The translations under genes were made by a program, and so were the position numbers. From positions 1 to 64,000 of the IMG/VR virus record IMGVR_UViG_3300021962_000054: a stretch of DNA of 64,000 nt. One strand, written 5' to 3'. The notes under the pieces are model-generated. The model did not search any database and was not told the DNA's origin. It saw nothing but the letters and a program-made list of their open reading frames with translations. Of this stretch, positions 19,101 to 29,900 are shown one piece after another. Positions within the stretch are counted from its first letter, which is position 1. Each line of letters starts with the position of its first letter. Source of the DNA: a virus.

Positions 19101-20159
19101 ACATTGATCACTGTTCCAACTGCTAACGTTTCAAATATTGTCAATGCAGGTAATGTTGACATCACTAACGAGTTGTCAGGTAACACTGCAAACTTTGCAG
19201 GCAACGTCATACTAAACAACTTGACTGTAAACTTAGAACTTGCTGGTAACACAGCAAACTTCAGCAGCAACGTTGTAGTCAATAATTTGACAACTAACCT
19301 AGAACTTGCTGGTAACACAGCAAACTTTAGTGGTAACGTCATACTACCTAACTTGACTGTAAACTTAGAGTTAGCAGGCAATACAGCAAACTTTACTGGT
19401 AATGTTGTAGCAGCAAACTTTGAAACAGCAGGTGAAGCAAACGTTGGTAATCTAAACGTCACAGCAAATGTTGTAAGCGATCTACTACCAAACGCTAACT
19501 TGACACTAAACTTAGGTGACACAAGTCAGCGTTGGGCAGATATCTATGCAGGTAATGTAGATGCTTCAGGTGCTATTGATGCAGTAGGCAATATCACTGG
19601 TGGAAATATTGTAACAGCAGGTGAAGCAAATGTTGCTGACTTGAACGTTACAGCAAACGTAGTAAGCGATCTATTACCAAATGCTAACTTGACATTAGAT
19701 TTAGGTGATACAGGTCAACGTTGGGCAACAGTATATGCAGGTGATTTGAATGCTTCGGGCAATCTAACAGTTGCTAATATCGATGCAAATAATTTCACTT
19801 CAAATACAATTACAGCAAATACATCTGTAAACGTAGGCAACACAGTAATTGAATGGGGCACAGTAACAACTACAAGTATTACTGCTAACCAAACAATTGC
19901 TCAAGCACCATATAGTGGTGTGACTGGTGTTGACTTTATCGTAAAAGGTGAAGATAGCACCGGGGCCAAATATAGTATGGCACATGTTACTGCGGTAACA
20001 GATGGCTCAAATGTTGATTATACTACATACGGCACTGTATATCTAGGTGGAACAACAGGTTCACTAAGTGTTGCAGTAGTTGGTAGTAACGTAGAATTGA
20101 GAGTGACACCAAGTAGTTCAAACAGTACAGTATGGACTACTCAGTATAGATTAGTATAA
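16149..20159 (+). CDS. Repeat-rich fibre/adhesin-like structural protein 2
   Basis: A 1336-residue paralogue that starts MALKPLNSVGGFSVGEVP. The body carries repeats of LELAGNTANFSGNV (about ten near-identical copies in two blocks, near residues 340-430 and 1010-1080). Between them, at about 615-850, is a fibre module beginning TDATTKEYVDALAGEGLDIH and including RVLVYTQSNAYENGIYEV, seen in many phage tail fibres. The last 95 residues (from VIEWGTVTTTS) form a tip of the same general type as in genes 1, 3 and 4. Predicted to be a long beta-rich fibre; the receptor is unknown. Confidence 0.75.
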   Translation: MALKPLNSVGGFSVGEVPANVILANADITANKGTFTGNLAVSNSNPAYGILTDNLYYANGVPWDLQEAAGSNTQVQFNNNNDFGASANFTFDSSTNILAVTGNINATNANIGSGNIDLYANGEINTTGLITTSANVDANNVNITNELDGNTANFSGNVTAAYFIGNIEGNLTITAPNTSIIYSANGAAVGSNAFTWDYSSNVLTVDGTANITGNTEVGAILTDNYYYANGAPVDFQQPAGGNTEIQFNDNDDFGASANFTFDSGTNTLTVAGNANITTVNTSNVVGGGTDVTINANGYVSSFYGANGLVDLPGALTANGNLTVENADLGNLAIANFIDISSNAQINNLTVNLELAGNTANFSSNVVVNNFEVNLELVANTANFSGNVILPNLTVNNEIAGNTANFSGNVILPNLTINLELAGNTANFTGNITSLNADLGNLAVANYVNVAQQVNGNIANFSGNLYSLNADLGNLALANYVNVANDLNVIGNVNAGNLVGPLANGTSNVRIFQDANVEISVAGNANVATITGTGFLVAGNIQATTGSMLANGNVTANGFLVGANAVVTGEANVGSLVTANITATSGDIAINAAGADGSIDLVPTGNGTVSVSGFRITELADPVNPTDATTKEYVDALAGEGLDIHSPVRVESESALNATYAQGGTTPTVTDIQNGTDIVFSASHGLSANDGIVFDNSFNGLTAGEGYWVYSVVNATTITVKDGYFGAQVTGLTNGTGLSQSSRANPGVGATLTNAGANAALSIDGISLSTSDRVLVYTQSNAYENGIYEVTTVGDGSTAWVLTRTTDADKYIPASSSGLGKGSYVFVQQGLTGAGESYVMTAPSGEVIIGTTNITWTQFSAAGAYTAGNGIAISGTTISANTDGVTTAIVSGNIVVKASANLTTPNIGDATFSSLTWNTLSNGNVSANNLSISSIANITLDLTVGGNIQANGTISSNANVSGLNLTTSGNVQASGNVLANNVNANTLITVPTANVSNIVNAGNVDITNELSGNTANFAGNVILNNLTVNLELAGNTANFSSNVVVNNLTTNLELAGNTANFSGNVILPNLTVNLELAGNTANFTGNVVAANFETAGEANVGNLNVTANVVSDLLPNANLTLNLGDTSQRWADIYAGNVDASGAIDAVGNITGGNIVTAGEANVADLNVTANVVSDLLPNANLTLDLGDTGQRWATVYAGDLNASGNLTVANIDANNFTSNTITANTSVNVGNTVIEWGTVTTTSITANQTIAQAPYSGVTGVDFIVKGEDSTGAKYSMAHVTAVTDGSNVDYTTYGTVYLGGTTGSLSVAVVGSNVELRVTPSSSNSTVWTTQYRLV

Positions 20160-20179
20160 AAAAAATAGGGGCCTAAACA

Positions 20180-22300
20180 ATGGCAGTAAGACCACTCAAT
20201 AGTATTGCAGGATTCTCGACTGGGGATCCTGCAATTGTCGTAGTACAGGCTAATGCCGACATAACTACAATAAACCTTACTGCTAACGGTATTAGTAATC
20301 TTGGCCCTGTCAGCAATCTAATACTTACAGGTGGTAGTAATGGTCAAGCACTTACTACTGATGGTAACGGTAATCTAAGTTTCACTACATTCAATGTCGA
20401 GAGCAATCGTGCTGCTCCAATGCCATATTTGATTCCTACTGGTGAATCATATATCGTCAATGAAAACTTTCAAGGTTTATATTCACAACCAATAACTATT
20501 GATGGTGAACTAGCCGTCGACGGTATGCTGATCGAAATTCAAGATAGCATTCAATCTGATCCCACACAAGTTTTATTTGATACTAACGGTGTCGCTACTG
20601 GTAACAACGGATTTACATTTTTAGCATATAACGGTAATTTGAATGTACCAGGTAACATAAATGTAACTGGAAGTGTTATTCCTAGTGCAGATGATACATA
20701 TGATCTTGGTAGCGCAAACTATCGTTTTGCGAATGGTTATTTTGGCGGTAATACTGTTTATATAGGTGGTGCATCAATTAGTATTGATGCTAACGGATTT
20801 GTTGTCATCACTAACGAAGTTGGTGGTACATTCACTGTCGAAGGCACAAGCCCCAGTGATACATCTGAAATTGAAAACGGAACAAGTAATGTAAAAGTTT
20901 TAGCGAACGGCAATGTGACATTCAATATTGCAGGTGTTGCTAATGTTATGCAAGTTACTTCAGCAGGAGCCAACCTTACTGGAAACTTGACTACTGGTGG
21001 TATAAAAACAGATAATCTTTATTATGCAAATGGCACCGCATGGAATTTTGGACAAGATCCGGGCGGTAGCAATACACAGATTCAATTCAACGATGATGGT
21101 AATTTCGCTGCAACAGCAAACTTCACATTCAATAAGGCTACTAATTTATTGACACTTGCTGGTACAGCAAATGTCACAGATTTGAATGTTAGCGGCAATG
21201 GGATAATTGATGGCAATCTAACTATCAATGGTAATCTTGTTTATGTAAATGTTGAAGAGTTATCAATAGAAGATCCAATCATCAATTTACAAACTGGTCC
21301 AAACGGCACACCGCCTAGCAGCAATAGTGGTAAAGATGTTGGTTCAGCACTAAACTATTACGACACACAAGCCCGTGTAGCATTCATGGGTTGGGATACT
21401 AGCAATAGTGAGTTCGCATTCGGTAGCCAAACGACTATAGCAAGCGAAGTTGTCACATTTGATACATTAGGCAATGTACGTGCGCAGACATTCAAAGGTA
21501 ATATCGAAGCAACAACAATTGCCGGTAATCTTACAACTGCCACACAAAGCAATATCACAACTGTAGGCACACTAAGTTCACTAACAGTATCAGGTAATAT
21601 TTCTCCTGGTAATATTTCAGGTGCTAATGCAATTGCAGCTAATTTCTTAGTATCTAACAGCGGTTGCGTAAGCATCAATGGAGCGTTCTTAGCTTATAAT
21701 AACAGCACAGGTGCAGGCGGTATTTTCACTAGCGGACCAACAGATATCAATCTAGGTCTTGCTGCAAATATCACTATGGGTAGTACTACAGGTGATGTAA
21801 CTGCCCGTGGCAATCTAATCGCTAACAATATTTCAACTACTGGTAATCTTACTGCAAATCTCATTACTGGTACACTAACAACAGCAGCACAAGCAAATAT
21901 TACTACAGTAGGTACACTAGGTAACTTGAACGTTTCTGGTAATATTGTAGGTAATATTGCTAATGCAAATACAGTAAAAACAAATAGTGTTGAAAGTAAG
22001 CGTAGTAGCGTTGCAGTCACTACACTTACAGTTATAGATAGTTTTGCTCTAAATGAATTTAGATCAGCAAAATACGTGATAAGCAGTCAAAATGATAATG
22101 GATATGAGAGCCTAGAAGTGCTTTTGATCCATAATGACATAAATAGTTATGCAACAGTTTACGGCGCTATCAATGATGGCGGTGGAAATACAATAACAAT
22201 AAGCACTGGGATAAACAGCGGAAATGTAGAATTGCGTGCTACTGGTACAGCCGGTAACACGGAAATAAAACTATTAGGGATGTATGTCCCAGTAATATAA
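20180..22300 (+). CDS. Repeat-rich fibre/adhesin-like structural protein 3
   Basis: A 706-residue paralogue that starts MAVRPLNSIAGFSTGDP. It holds a central SNTQIQFNDDGNF unit and, near residues 355-420, a module VNVEELSIEDPIINLQTGP...FMGWDTSNSEF that recurs in repeat protein 6. The C-terminal domain (TVIDSFALNEFRSAKYVIS...ESLEVLLIHND) is shared with repeat protein 4 and, from memory, is widespread at the ends of marine phage virion proteins. No late promoter of the usual type was seen before it, so it probably depends on the upstream promoter. The start is supported by a TAGGGG ribosome site. Confidence 0.75.
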   Translation: MAVRPLNSIAGFSTGDPAIVVVQANADITTINLTANGISNLGPVSNLILTGGSNGQALTTDGNGNLSFTTFNVESNRAAPMPYLIPTGESYIVNENFQGLYSQPITIDGELAVDGMLIEIQDSIQSDPTQVLFDTNGVATGNNGFTFLAYNGNLNVPGNINVTGSVIPSADDTYDLGSANYRFANGYFGGNTVYIGGASISIDANGFVVITNEVGGTFTVEGTSPSDTSEIENGTSNVKVLANGNVTFNIAGVANVMQVTSAGANLTGNLTTGGIKTDNLYYANGTAWNFGQDPGGSNTQIQFNDDGNFAATANFTFNKATNLLTLAGTANVTDLNVSGNGIIDGNLTINGNLVYVNVEELSIEDPIINLQTGPNGTPPSSNSGKDVGSALNYYDTQARVAFMGWDTSNSEFAFGSQTTIASEVVTFDTLGNVRAQTFKGNIEATTIAGNLTTATQSNITTVGTLSSLTVSGNISPGNISGANAIAANFLVSNSGCVSINGAFLAYNNSTGAGGIFTSGPTDINLGLAANITMGSTTGDVTARGNLIANNISTTGNLTANLITGTLTTAAQANITTVGTLGNLNVSGNIVGNIANANTVKTNSVESKRSSVAVTTLTVIDSFALNEFRSAKYVISSQNDNGYESLEVLLIHNDINSYATVYGAINDGGGNTITISTGINSGNVELRATGTAGNTEIKLLGMYVPVI

Positions 22301-22314
22301 CAGGAATATAAAAA

Positions 22315-25300
22315 ATGAGCCTAAAAAATTTCGTAGTCAAAAATGGATTGACAGTAGGTGTAGCAAATATTGATGCGACATCTGGTAATCTATTTGCAGG
22401 TAACGCTAATCTAGGTAATCTAGCAGTAGCGAACTTCATAAGTGGTAATGGTGCATCATTATCAAGCATCACAGGTGGTAATGTCACTGGTCAAGTAGGT
22501 AATGCTCTTGTATCAGGTACTGTATACACCAATGCTCAACCAAACATCACTTCAGTAGGTACACTGACTGGGCTCACAGTAAACGGCGTCACTAGCTTAG
22601 GTGGTAACGGTAACGTCATCATCACTGGTGGTACTGATGGACAGTTCTTACAAACTAACGGTAACGGTAACTTAGCCTGGACAACGATTGTCACTTCAGG
22701 TGTTACAAACGGTACATCAAATGTTGCGATTCCTGTAACTAACGGCAACATCAATATGTCTGTAAACGGCAACGCAAATGTCGTTGTTGTTACAGATACA
22801 GGCATCAATGTATCAGGCACACTAAATGCTACAGGCAATGCTAACGTAGGTAATTTAGGCACAGCAGGTCTTATCGTTGCAACTGGCAACATCGATGGTG
22901 GTAATCTAAACACTAGTGGTGTCGTCTCAGCAACAGGTAACCTAAGTGCTGGTAACATCAGCACAGGTGGTGCATTAGCAGTAACAGGTAATGCAAGTGC
23001 TGGTAATATTTCAACAGGCGGTGCATTAACCGTAACTGGTAACGCAAGCGCAGGTAACATCAGCACAGGCGGTACACTAAGTGTAACAGGCAATGCTAAC
23101 GTCGGTAATATCGGCGGCGGTGTTGGTGTATTCACTGGTAACGTAGATGCTGCTAACTTCAACACAACAGGCCTAGTCGCAGCAACTGGTAACGTAAGTG
23201 GCGGTAATCTAACAACAGTAGGTGCTGTTGACGCAACTGGTAACGTATCAGGTGGTAACTTAGTTACTACTGGTCTAGTTAGCGCAACTGGTAACGTAGA
23301 CGGTGGCAATGTAAACGCATCAGGTAAAGTAGTAGCAAGCACATTAGAAAGTAATGTATCAACAGGTACTGCTCCACTATCTGTATTATCAACTACATTA
23401 GTTACTAACCTAAACGCAGATTTATTAGATGGTCATAACACAGACGTAGCAGCAACAGCAAATACAGTTGTTGTACGTGATGCTAACGCAAATATTAGTG
23501 GTAATAACATCAGCGGTACATTATCAACTGCTGCTCAACCAAATATTACTAGCGTTGGTACACTAAGTTCATTAGATGTAACTGGCAACGTTACAACAAG
23601 CGCAAACATCGTAACAGATTTGATTGTCGGTAAGACAACAAGTGTTACTATCACAGCAACAGGTGCAGATAGCAATATCTTCTTGAAGCCAACCGGTAAC
23701 GGTACAGTTGATGTTTGGAACAAAGTTATTTCAAACGTTGCTACACCAGTAGCAAGCACTGATGCAGCAACTAAGGGTTATGTTGACGCAGCCGTTGAAG
23801 GCTTGCACATACATGCACCTTGCGCAGCAGCAACTCCAGACACATTAGCAACTATCACATCAGGCACTATCACATATAACAATGGTAGTAGCGGTGTCGG
23901 TGCAACTCTTGTAACAACTGGTACATATACATTGATTGACGGTGTAAACATTGCTACAGTTGGCACAAGAGTTCTTGTCAAGAACGAAGCAAATGCCGCA
24001 CATAACGGTATCTATGTTTATACAGACGGCACAACACTAACAAGAGCAAGTGATTTCGACACACCAACTGAAATGGGCGGTGGTGACTTCACATTCGTAC
24101 AGAACGGCACACTATATAATGATACTGGTTGGGTAATGACTGACCCAGTAGCAACTGTAGGTACAAGTGCTGTAAACTTTGTACAGTTCTCAGGTGCTGG
24201 TACATATAGTGCAGGCACAGGTCTAACACTAAATGGCACTGAGTTCAGTATCAGCAATACTGCTGTCGTAGCAGGTACTTATGGTAATAGTGATGCTGTA
24301 GCAAGTTTCCAAGTCAATGCTCAAGGTCAATTAGTTTCAGCAAGTAACGTAGTTATCGCTGCTAACGCAGCAAACTTGACTGGTACTACACTTTCATCAA
24401 ACATTATAAATTCAAGTTTGACAAGTGTTGGTACACTAGGCTCATTGAGTGTAACTGGTAACGTAAGTGCAGGTAATGTCAGCGCAACTGATATCAGCGG
24501 TACTACATTAGGCGGTACACTAACAACAGCAAGTCAGCCAAACGTTACAAGTGTTGGTACACTAACTTCACTAAGTGTAACTGGTAATGCTAACGTTGGT
24601 AACATTGGTGCTACAAACGGCGTATTCACAGCAAACGTAAGCGCAGGCAACCTAAGTTCATCAGGTGCATTAGCCGTAACAGGCAACGCAAGTGCTGGTA
24701 ACATCAGTACAGGTGGCGCACTAAGTGTAACAGGTAACGCAAGTGCTGGCAACATCTCAACTGCGGGAGCATTGAGTGTAACTGGTAATGCAAACGTTGG
24801 CAACATTGGTGGCGGCATCGGTGTCTTTACAGGCAACGTAGACGCTGCTAACTTCAACACAACAGGTCTAGTTGCAGCAACTGGTAACGTAAGTGGTGGC
24901 AACATCACTACAGCAGGTGTAGTAAGTGCAACAGGCAACGTAAGTGGTGGTAACATCACTACAGCAGGTGTAGTAAGTGCAACAGGCAACGTAAGTGGTG
25001 GTAACCTAACGACTGCTGGTGCATTGAGTGTAACTGGTAACGCAAACGTTGGCAACATCGGCGCAGCAGCAGGTGTATTCAGTTCAACAGTAAGTGCAAC
25101 AGGCAACGTAAGCGGTGGTAATCTAACTACTGCCGGTGCTGTAGATGCAGTTGGTAACGTAGCAGGTGGCAACATCACTACAGCAGGTGTAGTAAGTGCA
25201 ACTGGTAACGTAAGTGGTGGCAATCTAACTACTGCTGGCGCATTGAGCGTAACTGGTAATGCTAACGTTGGCAATTTAGGCACAGGTGGATTGATTGTTG

Positions 25301-26160
25301 CTACAGGTAATATTACCGGCGGCAATCTAACTACTGCAGGTGCATTGAGCGTAACTGGTAATGCTAACGTTGGTAATATTGGTGCTAATAACGCAGTATT
25401 CACATTAGTAACAGGTACACTAACAACTGCTGCTCAACCTAACGTAACAAGTCTTGGTACACTAACAAGTCTTGATGTAAACGGCAACATTGTTGCTGCT
25501 AACATCACAGCAAACACTGGTGTATTCAGCGGTAACGGTAGTGGTTTACATCACTTAGCAGGTGCTAACGTAACTGGTCAAGTTGCTAACGCATTAGTTG
25601 CCGGTACAGTATACACTAACGCACAGCCAAACATCACTAGTGTTGGTACTCTAAGTTCATTAGCAGTAACAGGTAACGTAACTGCTGGTAACGTGAGCGC
25701 GACAGATGTTTCTGGTACTACATTAGGTGGTACACTAACAACTGCTGCGCAACCAAACGTAACAAGTTTAGGTACATTGACTAGCCTAGCAACTTCAGGT
25801 AACGCAGTAATCGGTGGCAACGTCAAAGTACAGATTGGTATCACAAGCAATCGTGCGAATGTAGCAGTAGGTAATTCAGCAACAGTGATCGATCAATTTG
25901 ATCCAACTAGTTGGAGAACTGCTAAGTATGTCATCAGCGGTAGCGGTGATGATGGATATCAATCAGCAGAAGTTATTTTGGTACATGATGGAAGTGACGC
26001 ATACATATCAATCTATGGTAGCGTATGCTCAAACGTCAGTGCTGATCTGTATGAATTATCAGCAAACATAGATGGAGTAAGTGGTAACGTGACTGTTTAT
26101 GCAACTTCAGATAGCGACAATTGCTATGTGAACTTAGTAAGCAGCTACATAAAAACATAA
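22315..26160 (+). CDS. Repeat-rich fibre/adhesin-like structural protein 4
   Basis: A 1281-residue paralogue with a different N-terminus (MSLKNFVVKNGLTVG), also used by protein 5. Two large blocks of the 13-residue unit SVTGNASAGNIST and its variants (near residues 180-340 and 780-1030) flank a fibre module at about 480-650 (AATKGYVDAAVEGLHIH, RVLVKNEANAAHNGIYV). The C-terminal domain (ATVIDQFDPTSWRTAKYVIS, AEVILVHDG) matches that of protein 3. The DNA copies of the 39-bp unit are near identical, so copy number is likely variable and assembly here deserves care. Confidence 0.75.
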   Translation: MSLKNFVVKNGLTVGVANIDATSGNLFAGNANLGNLAVANFISGNGASLSSITGGNVTGQVGNALVSGTVYTNAQPNITSVGTLTGLTVNGVTSLGGNGNVIITGGTDGQFLQTNGNGNLAWTTIVTSGVTNGTSNVAIPVTNGNINMSVNGNANVVVVTDTGINVSGTLNATGNANVGNLGTAGLIVATGNIDGGNLNTSGVVSATGNLSAGNISTGGALAVTGNASAGNISTGGALTVTGNASAGNISTGGTLSVTGNANVGNIGGGVGVFTGNVDAANFNTTGLVAATGNVSGGNLTTVGAVDATGNVSGGNLVTTGLVSATGNVDGGNVNASGKVVASTLESNVSTGTAPLSVLSTTLVTNLNADLLDGHNTDVAATANTVVVRDANANISGNNISGTLSTAAQPNITSVGTLSSLDVTGNVTTSANIVTDLIVGKTTSVTITATGADSNIFLKPTGNGTVDVWNKVISNVATPVASTDAATKGYVDAAVEGLHIHAPCAAATPDTLATITSGTITYNNGSSGVGATLVTTGTYTLIDGVNIATVGTRVLVKNEANAAHNGIYVYTDGTTLTRASDFDTPTEMGGGDFTFVQNGTLYNDTGWVMTDPVATVGTSAVNFVQFSGAGTYSAGTGLTLNGTEFSISNTAVVAGTYGNSDAVASFQVNAQGQLVSASNVVIAANAANLTGTTLSSNIINSSLTSVGTLGSLSVTGNVSAGNVSATDISGTTLGGTLTTASQPNVTSVGTLTSLSVTGNANVGNIGATNGVFTANVSAGNLSSSGALAVTGNASAGNISTGGALSVTGNASAGNISTAGALSVTGNANVGNIGGGIGVFTGNVDAANFNTTGLVAATGNVSGGNITTAGVVSATGNVSGGNITTAGVVSATGNVSGGNLTTAGALSVTGNANVGNIGAAAGVFSSTVSATGNVSGGNLTTAGAVDAVGNVAGGNITTAGVVSATGNVSGGNLTTAGALSVTGNANVGNLGTGGLIVATGNITGGNLTTAGALSVTGNANVGNIGANNAVFTLVTGTLTTAAQPNVTSLGTLTSLDVNGNIVAANITANTGVFSGNGSGLHHLAGANVTGQVANALVAGTVYTNAQPNITSVGTLSSLAVTGNVTAGNVSATDVSGTTLGGTLTTAAQPNVTSLGTLTSLATSGNAVIGGNVKVQIGITSNRANVAVGNSATVIDQFDPTSWRTAKYVISGSGDDGYQSAEVILVHDGSDAYISIYGSVCSNVSADLYELSANIDGVSGNVTVYATSDSDNCYVNLVSSYIKT

Positions 26161-26179
26161 TATTAGACTAGCATAAAAT

Positions 26180-26209
26180 TTCTGGTTCAATAGAAATATT
26201 GAACCAGAA
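26180..26209 (+). terminator. Long hairpin between repeat-protein genes 4 and 5
   Basis: A 13-bp perfect stem with a GAAA tetraloop (26180-26192 paired with 26197-26209). No T-run follows, so it may stabilise a 3' end or act as an RNA processing site rather than terminate. Confidence 0.6.
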
Positions 26210-26244
26210 TCTGGTTTAGTAACAAACAGGGAATATTGGGAACT

Positions 26245-26862
26245 GTGAGTACTAAGTATTTTAACGTCAAAAATGGAATGACGACTGGCAACTTGCTTGT
26301 CAGCGAAGGCAATGTTACATTAGGTAATGTTAGCAGCCTACATATATCCGGCGGAAACAGTGGGTATTTTCTTAGCACCAACGGTAACGGAACACTATCT
26401 TGGGCAGATGCTCAAGCATCAGTTCCAGCAGATCCAATGCCCATTGTTGTTGATGAGGGCAACACACTTACTATCAGATCAAATTACCAAGGTTTGTTCG
26501 GTACTCCACTAACTATCGATGGTACTCTTACGATTGACGGAGCATTGATTGATGTTAGTGGTCAAGGTGCCCCAGGAAGCAACGCGCAGATCAGTTTCAA
26601 TGATGAGGGTAACCCTGCGGGTAATAATGGATTTACATTCAACAAAACTACCGGAAATGTCAATATTCCAGGTAGTATTAGTGTAGGTGCATTTTTTACT
26701 TTCCCTGCGTACAGTAAAGCAGATTTAGGTAATATAACAGGAATTTTAGGACAACTAGCAGTACTCAATGATAGTAGCCCTATAGGACAATTAGTTTTTT
26801 GGGACGCAAGTAATAATCGTTGGGCTTATGTAAGTGATAACGCAGCGATTACAAGTAGATAA
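26245..26862 (+). CDS. Short repeat-family structural protein 5
   Basis: A 205-residue member of the same family. I chose GTG at 26245 because the resulting MSTKYFNVKNGMTTG aligns with MSLKNFVVKNGLTVG of protein 4; a TTG at 26236 would add three residues. It has only one SNAQISFNDEGN unit and ends with a FDASNNRWAYVSDNAAITSR-type sequence (IGQLVFWDASNNRWAY) rather than the shared tip. It may be a capping or connecting subunit. A long hairpin precedes it and a late promoter follows it, so it may form its own transcription unit. Confidence 0.65.
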   Translation: MSTKYFNVKNGMTTGNLLVSEGNVTLGNVSSLHISGGNSGYFLSTNGNGTLSWADAQASVPADPMPIVVDEGNTLTIRSNYQGLFGTPLTIDGTLTIDGALIDVSGQGAPGSNAQISFNDEGNPAGNNGFTFNKTTGNVNIPGSISVGAFFTFPAYSKADLGNITGILGQLAVLNDSSPIGQLVFWDASNNRWAYVSDNAAITSR

Positions 26863-26873
26863 CAATGAATTTA

Positions 26874-26881
26874 GATAAATA
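26874..26881 (+). promoter_or_regulatory. Late-type promoter upstream of repeat-protein gene 6
   Basis: GATAAATA followed after about 35 bp by TAGGAGA and the ATG at 26927. Confidence 0.6.
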
Positions 26882-26926
26882 CAACAATATAGTAGAGAGT
26901 GTCTATTATAGTAGGAGATTTGACAA

Positions 26927-29900
26927 ATGCTAATTTTAAAACAGAACGCAGCGAATACAGTACCAACACCCCCAAGTGGTAAGGGTACTATTTTCTTGGA
27001 TGATAGTGACGTATTGAGCGTCAAAACTAGTGATGGAAACGTCGAAAATTTTCCAACAGTAGCAGCATCCAACTCACAAGTTGTTTTCATCGATGGAACA
27101 TCACTATCAGGAGATAACTCGCTATTATACAATTTCAATACTAACGTGTTGACATTGACCGGTAATGTAGCAGCAGGCAATGTCAAAACTGACAATCTCT
27201 TATATGCAAACGGCAATCCCTGGGATCTAAGCGATCCAGGCGGTAGTAACACAGAAATTCAATTCAATGACGATGAATCGTTCGGCGGCTCATCAGCATT
27301 TACATTCAACAAAACAACTAATGCAGTTTCAATGGGCGGCGCACTCACAGTTACAGGCAATGCAAGCGCAGGCAACTTGTCAACAGGCGGTGTATTATCA
27401 GTAACAGGAAACGCAAACGTAGGCAATCTAGGCACAGCTGGTCTTATCGTAGCGACTGGCAATGTTACTGGCGGTAATCTAGTCACATCAGGTACAGGTA
27501 GCGTCGGCGAACTTGCAGTTTCAGGTAACGCAGTCATCACTGGTAACCTTGCAGTAAACGGAAACGTAGTTTATGTAAACGTCGAGACACTTGATGTCGA
27601 AGATCCTATCATCGTATTAGGTGGCGGTCCAAACGGTGCAGCACCTACTACTGATGACGGTAAAGATCGCGGTACACAACTCCAATATTATAGCGGTAGC
27701 GCAAAAAATGCATTCATGGGCTGGGACAATAGCAACGCTGAATTCGGCATGGGTGCAGTTGTCTCTATTGTCAATGATGTAGTAACTTTTAGTACGTATG
27801 GTAACTTGCGTGTAGCAAACATCATCGGTAATGGTCAGGCATTGTCTGGTCTAACTGGTGCTAACGTAACAGGTACAGTAGCAAATGCAACACATGCATC
27901 AACAGCTAATACGGTAGTCGATGCAGCACAGCCAAATATCACTTCAGTCGGTACACTGTCAAGTGTTGCTGTAACAGGAAACGCTTCAGCAAATAACTTC
28001 AATGCTGCAACATATGTAGTAGCATCTAGCGTATATGCTAATGCAGGTACAGTTGCTGGAGATTTCGTGTCAGCTAACACAGATGTCACTGCCAATAGAA
28101 ATCTTCATGGCGGAAACGTTTATGCCAACTCAGGTCTAATTCAGTCAAATAACGCAACTGTTACTGCAACTCTATCAGCAGGCAATGTCAAAACTGACAA
28201 CCTACTATATGCAAACGGTAATCCTTGGGACCTAAGCGATCCAGGCGGCAGTAATACTGCGATCCAATTCAATGATGACGAATCATTTGGTGGCAGCGCA
28301 GCATTTACATTCGATAAGTCAAGCAACTTAGTTAGCGTCACTGCCAACTTAGATGCAAACAACCTAAACGCGACAACACATATCACATCAGGAAATGTTT
28401 GGGCTAACAGCGGCACTATCGGTGCAAGTTTACTAACTGGTACATTGACTACAGCAAGTCAGCCAAACGTGACTAGCTTAGGCACATTGAGCGGACTAAG
28501 TGTCAACGGCAATATCACAGCAGCAAACATCACTGCAAATACAGGTGTGTTTACTGGTAATGGTAGTGGCTTGTCAGCACTTGCAGGCGCTAATGTCACA
28601 GGTACAGTAGCAAATGCTACACATGCTTCAACTGCAAATACTGTTGTTGATGCAGCACAACCAAACATCACTTCAGTAGGTACATTGACATCACTAGCAG
28701 TTACAGGTAATGCTACTGCTGGAAATGTTTACGCTAATAGCGGTACAGTTGGTGCATCATTACTTACAGGTACATTGACAACAGCAGCACAACCAAACGT
28801 AACATCACTTGGTACTCTAAGTTCATTGGCAGTAACAGGCAATGTGGCTGCTGGTAACGTATATTCTAATAGCGGTACTATCGGTGCAAGTCTATTGACT
28901 GGCACGCTAACGACAGCAAGTCAACCAAACGTAACAGCAGTTGGTACATTGACTGGTCTAGCAGTAAATGGCAACATCACTGCTGCTAATATCACAGCAA
29001 ATACTGGCGTGTTTACAGGTAATGGTAGCGGTCTATCAGCAATCGCCGGCGCAAACGTAACTGGCACTGTAGCAAATGCAACACATTCAAGCACAGCAAA
29101 TACAGTGGTTGATGCAGCACAGGCAAATATTACTTCGGTCGGTACACTCACAGGTCTTAGTGTCGACGGTTCAAACATCACACTAGCAAATGGTGTGTTT
29201 GTTGGTAATGGTAGCGGTCTATCCGCACTAGCAGGTGCTAATGTAACTGGTACTGTAGCAAATGCAACACACGCATCAACAGCTAATACAGTAGTAGATG
29301 CGGCACAACCAAACATCACATCAGTTGGTACATTGACATCACTAGCAGTCACAGGTAACGCAAGTGCTGGTAATATATCAACAGCAGGTATCTTCAGTGG
29401 TAATGGTAGCGGCTTATCAGCAATCGCAGGTGCTAATGTAACAGGTGAAGTAACATTCGCAGCTACAGCAAATGCAGTAGCAGGTGCTAATGTAAGCGGT
29501 GAAGTAGGATTCGCAGCAGTAGCTAATAGTGTAGCAGGTGCTAATGTAAGCGGCCAAGTAGCAAACGCACTTGTAGCCGGTACTGTATATACTGCGGCTC
29601 AACCAAATATCACATCAGTTGGTACATTGACATCACTAGCAGTCACAGGTAATGTGTCAGCAGGTAATGTAAGTGCAACAGCTGGCGACTTCACATCAGT
29701 AAGCGGTAACGGTTCTGCCCTAACAGCACTAAACGCAAGCAATATATCAACTGGTACACTTGCTCAAGCAAGATTAGCAAATGCTAGCGTAACATTAGGT
29801 AGCACAGCATTGACACTTGGAGCAACTGTAACAACTGTTACAGGTCTATCAAGCGTAACATCAACAACGTTTGTTGGCGCATTGACTGGCGCTGCAACTA